Shown here piece by piece: positions 57,376 to 64,000 of a stretch of DNA of 64,000 bases. The position numbers and the translations under genes are program-made. This stretch comes from Thamnidium elegans. Taxonomy: Eukaryota > Mucoromycota > Mucoromycetes > Mucorales > Mucoraceae. The notes beneath the pieces were generated by a model. The model was not told the origin of the DNA, made no database searches, and saw only the letters and a program-made list of their open reading frames with translations. How positions within the stretch are numbered: position 1 is the first letter of the stretch; every line of letters begins with the position of its first letter. The DNA is taken from positions 310,001-374,000 of the forward strand of contig JAIXMG010000033.1 of assembly GCA_025201345.1 (NCBI GenBank). Direction: 5' to 3'.

Positions 57376-59378
57376 ATGCAAATAACCGTACCTGCAAATA
57401 AGATACAAATGACAAAAAATGCGTCAACAATTAATCCTATCAGGAACAACGAACTTGTTAGATTAATGTTACAATCCTTGATAGACTTGGGGTATAAGTA
57501 AGTTTTTCTTGGAAAAAAAAAAAAAGAAAAAAAAAAGAAGTATATATGCTAAATATATACAATATAGCGAAGCAGCAGAAACCTTGCAATTAGAGTCAGG
57601 TATACCACTAGAGTCAGAAATAGCCGGTTCGTTTCGAACTTGTATTTTGCAAGGTCAATGGCAAACTTCAGAAACACTTTTACAAAAGATTCCGTTTATT
57701 TCATCTAACCCTGAATCTGACTTGCTTAAAGTTCAATTCTTAATTCGACAACAAAAATATCTCGAGTTATTGGAACAAGGTGAGACTATGCAGGCTTTAC
57801 ACGTATTAAGATCTGAAATTACACCATTGGGTCAGAATACAGAAAGGTTGCATCAATTGACTAGTTTGGTTCTTTGCTCGTCAGTGGAAGATGTAAAGAA
57901 GCAGGCGCAATGGGATGGGATTGAAGGCAATTCAAGAGAATTGTTATTAGAACAAGTACAAGGTAAAAAATCGACAATTTATCTTTTATTGTTGTTATAT
58001 AAATTAATACTGTGCTTTTTTTTTTTTAAAAAAAAAAAAGCTTATATCGATCCCTCTGCCATGTTACCAAATCAAAGACTCATGATTTTACTTGATCAAG
58101 CCCTTGAATGGCAAAAGCGTGCTTGTCTTTACCATAACCCAAGACAGGATATTGAATTATCTTTATTTTCAGATCATATTTGTGACAAGTAAAGTATTTA
58201 CACAAAAAAATGAGAGATAAATAAAAAAAAAAACTAAAAGGTTACTAGGGATTTATTTCCTACAACGACTATCAAGATATTAATAGGTCATGTTGATGAA
58301 ATATGGCACGTTTCTTATTCTCACGATGGTCAGTATTTAGCATCTGTATCAAAAGATAAGACATGCATTGTTTGGGACATGAAGGTAAGGAATATATAAA
58401 CCAAGAAAAAAAAAATAAAAAAATACTTAATAACGTAAAAAAAAAAAATAGACACTAAGTCAATTAAGGTCGTTTAAAGGAGAAGTGAGTGGTTCATACT
58501 GTGCTTGGTCTCCAGACGATAGCAAACTATTGATTTGTGGCACTGATTTCTCGTTACGTTTATGGGATCCATTTAACGGTGCATTATTACATACGTTCAC
58601 GCACCACGAAGATCAAGTCACCAGTTGTGTTTGGTTACCTGATAATCAACATTTTATCTCGGGTGCTTGTGATACCGAGCTTTGTTTATGGGATATTGAT
58701 AAAGTTGACCCTGTCACGCTGTGGCAGGTACCAAGAACAACAGATATGAAAATCACGGAAGATGGTACAAAATTATTGACTATCAGTATCGATAAATGTA
58801 TTACGATGTATGATGTTGATGGATTAACAATAACTGAAACTGCAAAGATACAAGAGGAAGGTACAATCACGTCGTTGACCGTAACTAAAGATGGAAGGTT
58901 CGCGTTGGTAAATGTACAGGATGTACAGGAACTTCATTTATGGGATTTGACAAAGTTACAGTTGGTACGCAAGTATAGTGGGCAGAGACAGTTGGCGTAT
59001 ATTATTAGATCTACGTTGGGTGGACATAATGAATCATTTGTGCTGAGCGGAAGTGAAGGTTTATATTTATATTTTTGTGTGTGTGTGCAATGTAAAAAGG
59101 TGTTAACCTTGTTTTTTTTAAAAAAAAAAATAATAGATAATCGTGTATATATTTGGAGTCGAGAAAATGAAACATTACTGGAAACACTGGAAGGACACGA
59201 TAATACTGTCAATTGCGTTAGCTGGTGCCCTGTTGAACCTATGCAATTTGTTTCTGCTAGCGATGATCATACTATTCGAGTGTAAGTGAATTATATCTCG
59301 ACTCTTTTTTTTTTTTTTTTTACTGTTAAACTAATTACATTTAATAGTTGGGGAAGTCAATCTTCTATGATACCATAA
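57376..59378 (+). CDS. GID7: GID7/WDR26-type subunit of the GID (CTLH) E3 ubiquitin ligase
   Basis: Substrate-binding/oligomerising subunit of the GID/CTLH E3 ligase, which in yeast degrades gluconeogenic enzymes. Exons 57376-57497, 57568-57962, 58041-58188, 58249-58384, 58452-59058, 59137-59281 and 59348-59378 (527 aa). The N terminus has a LisH helix pair (NNELVRLMLQSLIDLGYNEA) and a CTLH/CRA-type region (GQWQTSETLLQKIPFI, LIRQQKYLELLEQGETMQAL). The WD40 propeller follows: GHVDEIWHVSYSHDGQYLAS and DKTCIVWDMK, then CAWSPDDSKLLICGTDFSLR, ISGACDTELCLWDI, RVYIWSREN and ASDDHTIRV-WGS. The exon 4 acceptor is the TAG at 58246-58248; the nearer AG would shift the frame. A few WD repeats are degenerate as in the family. 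Confidence 0.9.
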
Positions 59379-59509
59379 AAGCGTATATTCGTGACGTGAA
59401 AAAAAACTACTGAGTTTAGAAATATTTTGACTTTCTTTTTTTTTGTTTTTTTTTTCTAATATTTTTTTTTTGTCATTTGCTTCTCACATTTAATAAAACA
59501 AAGAATAAG

Positions 59510-60052
59510 ATGTCATCCAAAGTTCAAAAGATTATGGTTCAACCCATTGTAAATATACACCCCTTTTATTTTATTGCAATAAGAAATACTAATAGCTGAC
59601 ACTTTTTTCCTTTTTTTTTATAGAATCTGATTTTCAGATACCTTCAAAACGTAAGAAAAAAAAATAGATCTTTTTTTTTTCATTGTTTTAATCATCCTCT
59701 TTTTTTTCAATATAATAATAGAAATCCAGAGTTCAGATCTGGTTATTTGACAAGACCGACATGAGAATTGAAGGACAAATTATTGTAAGTTTTAATACGA
59801 AAAAAAAAAAAAGTTCGACATTGACGCGTCATTATATTATAAAAAAAAGGGTTTCGACGAATTCATGAACTTGGTTCTTGAAGATGGTGAAGAAATTGAT
59901 ACCAAGAACAACACAAGAATTAAAATTGGTAAAAATCCAATAGGAAAATTCATGCAAAAAAAATCACAGTGTATATATTAAAACTATATTTTTTAGGTCG
60001 ACTTATGTTGAAGGGAGATAATATTACTCTGATACAAGGTGTAGAAAACTAA
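59510..60052 (+). CDS. SME1: spliceosomal Sm protein E (SNRPE)
   Basis: Member of the heptameric Sm ring on U1, U2, U4 and U5 snRNAs. Five small exons: 59510-59548, 59624-59650, 59722-59784, 59850-59928 and 59997-60052 (87 aa). It reads MSSKVQKIMVQPI, NLIFRYLQN, then KSRVQIWLFDKTDMRIEGQI, IGFDEFMNLVLEDGEEID, and RLMLKGDNITLIQGVEN. Sm1 and Sm2 motifs are complete, with FDEFMN and KGDNI. It differs from human SmE mainly in the middle loop. Exons are 27-79 nt, very short. Confidence 0.95.
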
Positions 60053-62738
60053 ATTATTCAAATTTAAAAATCACAACTTTTTTTTTCTTGCTTAAATAAT
60101 AAAGGGGAATGAATAACTGGAATAGTATATATATAAATATAAAGTCTGTGTATTTACGAGTATGTCAAGAAGAGGGAAGATAGCAAAGTGTGTTAAAGCG
60201 CTTGCCCTGAGGTCGTATTAGTTTAGTGTAGTATGTGTGGCTCTCTTGTTCAGTCTTGGTTAAAAGGTTGTCGATATTTCTAAGAGAGGAATAGGACATG
60301 TCAACCAAAATTAGCAAGATACGGAAAGATATACTTATCAGTTTATTAAGTTTTAGGGTCAATAATCTTCATATACCCTATTTTCTTAAAACCAAAAAGT
60401 TAACCAAAAAGTTAGCTTTCAGTAAGGATTCCATAAGCTCAGGATATTTTACGCGCAAATAATAAAAATAATTATGATTTACATATTTACTGTCATCATC
60501 AGTAACGTTCCATAACAATAAACATAAAAACTGTTTTTTATATCTGACAAAAAAAAAAAAAAAAAAAAAAGTGACAATTAAAACTTAAATACAAGTATTT
60601 AAATAACTCTGTTTGTTAAAGTACGTTCTATGTATTGTATACTAAATACTGAACAAACAATAAAAAATAAGATGTAGTGTTCCTGGCTTTCTTGATGGAC
60701 GGTGTATTTTTTTGCTGCACGAAAAAAAAAAAAAAAAAAAATGGGTTAAGTGTTGTTAGTGTGATGGATATAGCGAATTGAGTTGTGTTACTATGGTAGC
60801 AGTAATGTAACTGAATAAGAAGGTAGTGAGAAAAGGGGCTCAGCTTCTCGATAAGCTTCCTGTCAGACCCTTTGGGCGATCCTTTTTATTTTTTATTTTT
60901 TTATTTATTTCAATCTGATAAGCAAACAATAAAGACGTGAGTAAGCGTGCCTTAATCCCTTTTTCCTTTAAAAAAAAATATTCCCAAAAAGATACATGTT
61001 AAGGCTAAAGAATAAAAAAAAAAACGAGGCCAGTGTATAAAAGCGGAGAGGTTAGTGTATACTTTGATTAAAAAATAATAAGAGCTGTCATTTTTTTATT
61101 GTCCTTTACTACTTGATTTAATGACAGCAAATCGTATACAGCATTCTCTTCCATTATTTCCATGATAGGTAGCTCTGAAGGTTCGATTGGGTACTTTTTA
61201 TTTTTCCCGCTCTACAAAAAGTCTTTTTTTTTTTTGTGGTTGTTATTGATACATATTACACGACATTAATATCACTTGTTTTAAAAAACAGTGAAACAAT
61301 AAATATCGACCTCTTTTCCTGACGTAAAAAAGTAAACCAAATTTTGACTCGTGAATACAACCATATCTGGTTTAGATTTTTTTTCGCTCTTTACAAAAAT
61401 TATAGAAAAAATTGCGTCAAAAAGAAAGGTATATAGAGCTATGGTTTAAAGGTCCTACTAATTATCCGCATATGTTAAAAAAAAACTTGCGATACTATAT
61501 CTTTTCCGGTATCCGCGGCTATTTGATGCCGAATGTAGAGATAAACATCATATCACATGAAATAGTAAAAGAGGTAGTCTATTTTATGTAATGCGAAATA
61601 GCATGGACTAAACGCACGGATAAAGAGAGAACAATAAAACTTTATGTTAGCATATTTATAGGACTTTTTCGTTTTGAGGAAAGTTTAAATTTAGTTCAGA
61701 TAAACCCTCTTTTTTTTTTTAATTGAATACAAATTACTTTTTTTTTTTTTTTTTTTTTTTCTCAAGCTAAAATTTATTAAACCAAAAGGTAGAAAAACTC
61801 AGTTTTGGACAAAATTATCGTAAGTAGATTTGGACAAAATTATCCGTAAGTAGATTTGGACAAAATTATCTGTAAGTAGAATTAGACCAAGTATCTCTCT
61901 CTCTCTCTCTCTCTTCCTTTTGTGTGTGATTTCTTACATTTCTTTTTTCGTGAATGGTACAACAATTTGTGTATTATAACAAAATTTACTATTTCGGAAA
62001 TTCTGTGTGATCATGAATAATTTCAATAACCGCCCGGTCAGTCAAATGCGTATTCTAAACTTTAAAAATGTGTGTGATGAGCAAGACATTACATAACACT
62101 TTTATGTTTTATAAACAATAAAAAACAAAAAACGAGTTTCATCATGATGAGATATGATGAATAGAAGAGGGAACACCCAAAAAGGGACATTTTATAATAA
62201 AAAAATTAGAGTGCCGTAACAAATCTGTTTGGTGTTCAAAATACGATCATGATGGGAGTTTTTTTTTTCAAGGTAATACATAATGAAGATTGTGGACATT
62301 ATTTTAAATTATTGCTTTTAACTCTTTTATTTTTAAAATGAATTCAATTGATAATAATATCCCTTGCACAAAAAGAAAAAACTTCTTTTTTCTTCAAAAA
62401 AAAACGTGCAAAAAAAAAAAAAAAAAAGTTTTTTTATATTTAAAAATAGCAGTTATTTTCTCCATTTCTGGGAAATAAATAAAACATACAAACAATTGGA
62501 AATAAAGATTTCATTTTACAAAAAGGAATTGAAATTATATGAGTACAAAATGATTTAATATGCTTTTTTTAAGAGTAAAAAAAAAAACCATATTATTATA
62601 TTAATAAAAAAATTGTATTAAAAATACAATTGAAAAAAGGGGAAAACGCTTAATAAATAAAAAAAAAAAAAAAAGATATTTGTTTTTTTTTCGATATAGA
62701 TTAAGATTATATAATTATTACTAGATGGTATTTTAAAT
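60053..62738. other. 2.7-kb gene-poor stretch
   Basis: Between SmE (3' end) and the 3' end of the GPI-anchored protein gene. It contains the tandem repeat at 61804-61880, a CT microsatellite at about 61892-61913 and long A/T runs. No gene. Confidence 0.5.
61804..61880. repeat. three tandem copies, 25-26 bp
   Basis: Units tttggacaaaattatc, zero or one extra base, gtaagtaga: 61804-61828, 61829-61854 and 61855-61880. A fourth, weak unit (attagaccaag) follows. Then a CT-dinucleotide stretch. Confidence 0.85.
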
Positions 62739-63432
62739 TTAGATCAAAGCAGCAGCGACGGCACCGGCAACAGCGATAGCACCAACAGCAACAGAGTTCT
62801 TGGTGGCGGCAGAAGAAGGAGTGACAGAGGGAGCAGCACCAGTCTTGGAGACAGCAGGGGAGGTAGCAGCAGAGCCAGTAGGCTTAGGGGCAACAGAGGT
62901 ACCGGCAGCGGGTGCAGAGTTAGAAGGAGCTACAGTTCGAAAGAAAAGACAAGTTAGTAATTCAATTGATAATCCTATATTTTTTTTTAAAAAAACATAC
63001 CAGGAGCAGAATCGTTACCAGTAGAGATGGTGAAGTAGGGACCGTAGCTTTCATCGGGACTTTGACCGAAAGAGAAAGCATCTAATAAAATAATTAATTA
63101 ATAACGACTTCGTAGATATCTAAAAAGAAAAAGAAAATGAATGGATATAACTTACAGTCAGTACCAGCGGGGAGAGTGGCGGGGACATCCCAGTTGTAGG
63201 TACCAGTGTTGGCAGGAACGTTGGTAGCAATAGTTTGCAAGAAGCTCAAGGCATTCTTATCACCTTGACGAAGATCAATGGTGGAGATAACACCTTCAAC
63301 AGGAGCCCAGACAATTTGGGCAGTGGAACCGGCAACAAGAACTTGGTTCAAGGCGGGTCTGCTGGAGGTGATCTTTTGAGCAGAAACAACGGTACAGGCG
63401 ATGGCAGCAAGGGCAGCGATGATAGACTTCAT
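62739..63432 (-). CDS. Kre9/Knh1-like Ser-Thr-rich GPI-anchored surface protein
   Basis: Extracellular cell-wall or membrane protein of the fungal Ser-Thr-rich GPI-anchored family. Exons 63156-63432, 63001-63081 and 62739-62929 (182 aa). It starts MKSIIAALAAIACTVVSAQK, a signal peptide cleaved after VSA. The N-terminal domain has ITSSRPALNQVLVAGSTAQI and VWAPVEG, IDLRQGDKNALSFLQTIATN and VPANTGTYNWDVPATLPAGT, then DYAFSFGQSPDESYGPYFTI: the Kre9/Knh1-type Ig-like fold with a single lone domain. Then an Ala/Ser/Pro-rich linker and a C-terminal hydrophobic tail (VAVGAIAVAGAVAAALI) after small residues, a GPI-attachment signal. Codon use is richer in C/G-ending codons than neighbours, consistent with high expression. 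Confidence 0.9.
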
Positions 63433-63597
63433 TTTTTATATATTAAGGAAAGGTAAAGAGGGAATAATCAAGAAATCAAAAGAAAAAAGAAAAGAAATTT
63501 GAGTAGAATTGACCTTTATATATATATAAAAAAAAAATCAAATTTGGGGGGGAGACTGTAATATAGTTCTTCCCGGGGGGATTGGTAACACTGGGTT

Positions 63598-63633
<36 letters not shown>

Positions 63634-64000
63634 AAAGCCAAGTGATTTTTTAGATACACAGGAATTTATTAAGATCGTCAATATTCGTACCATTAAAGAG
63701 TGCGCACACACCCTTTTTAGTTTACAACATGAGATTACCTAAATCCTCAATTTGATAAAGAGCACAATATCATCATACTTTTTAAATTTTGTGTGATACC
63801 CTTTTTTTTTTTATTTATAACTTATTAGTATCATATTATCTCATCCTCTTTTTTTTTTATTGAAATGTAACTTTCTTTTCTTCTTCTTCTCACTTATAAA
63901 TGTGTCAACCATGTATATGTAATAGAATATAATTAAACCATTATGCTTATAAACAATTTTTATTCCAACTGAATAAATTCGATACTTGCACACACGTAAA
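63433..64000. other. upstream region of the GPI-anchored protein gene
   Basis: Probable promoter, with a 30-plus T run at about 63602-63632 and further AT-rich DNA to the window end. No gene. Confidence 0.55.

Noticed and set aside
58239..58248. First AG (58239-58240) as the exon 4 acceptor in GID7
   Set aside because: It puts stops into the frame; the TAG at 58246-58248 gives DLFPTTTIK followed by the WD repeat.
62364..62558. 64-codon frame near 62.4 kb
   Set aside because: Poly-Lys and Phe from A/T runs.
1..64000. tRNA or rRNA genes, CRISPR arrays
   Set aside because: No B-box-like GGTTCGANNCC with paired A-box was found by eye, no rRNA text, and the direct repeats seen are plain minisatellites without spaced units.

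Overview
This is nuclear DNA of a filamentous fungus, most likely an early-diverging Mucoromycota/Mucorales species. The evidence is very AT-rich intergenic DNA, dense short GT-AG introns (about 50-90 nt), fungal-type families (PMT, GT15, GT34, UPF0658, BNI4-like, GID7, SHO1-like SH3 protein), and degenerate Tc1/mariner, MULE-like and Fanzor-like transposon genes of kinds I associate with Mucorales. Runs of 20-40 T or A are very common, mostly in introns and gene flanks. The species cannot be named from the sequence.

Layout. 1-7.2 kb: CDF zinc transporter (-), relic of a MULE-like transposase and of a Fanzor/TnpB-like protein, then a complete PMT2-type protein O-mannosyltransferase (+). 7.3-10.5 kb: a 3.1-kb Tc1/mariner-type element with near-identical 47-bp terminal inverted repeats and a TA target duplication. 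It carries a broken PD-(D/E)XK-like gene, an internal copy of its left end, and a broken DDE transposase. 11.4-19.1 kb: G-alpha subunit (with a 6-nt microexon), sialate O-acetylesterase-like protein, a Tc1 scrap, a small Cys/His-rich protein and a GT31-like/GT34 fusion. 19.3-21.2 kb: transposon scraps and a 157-bp foldback repeat. 21.5-28.5 kb: GNAT acetyltransferase, mitochondrial PP2C phosphatase, a 2.6-kb empty stretch, AT-hook/PHD protein. 29.2-39.5 kb: second Fanzor-like relic, multi-TM glycosyltransferase, GT15 mannosyltransferase, UPF0658 Golgi protein. 40.0-47.5 kb: ankyrin/polyQ protein, BNI4-like protein, free methionine-R-sulfoxide reductase, membrane SH3 protein. 49.8-63.4 kb: ribosomal protein eS21, a possible third TnpB-like scrap, a coiled-coil protein, EED/LRWD1-like WD40 protein, GID7/WDR26, Sm protein E, and a Kre9/GPI-anchored Ser-Thr-rich surface protein.

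Functional themes. Five loci concern the secretory pathway or cell wall (PMT2, GT31/GT34, multi-TM GT, GT15, GPI-anchored protein), but they are dispersed and look like ordinary housekeeping genes. Signalling and housekeeping genes make up most of the rest. Exon structures were built by hand by matching GT-AG boundaries and reading phase. All multi-exon models for intact genes close in frame from ATG to stop. Product names come from recognised motifs, without database searches.
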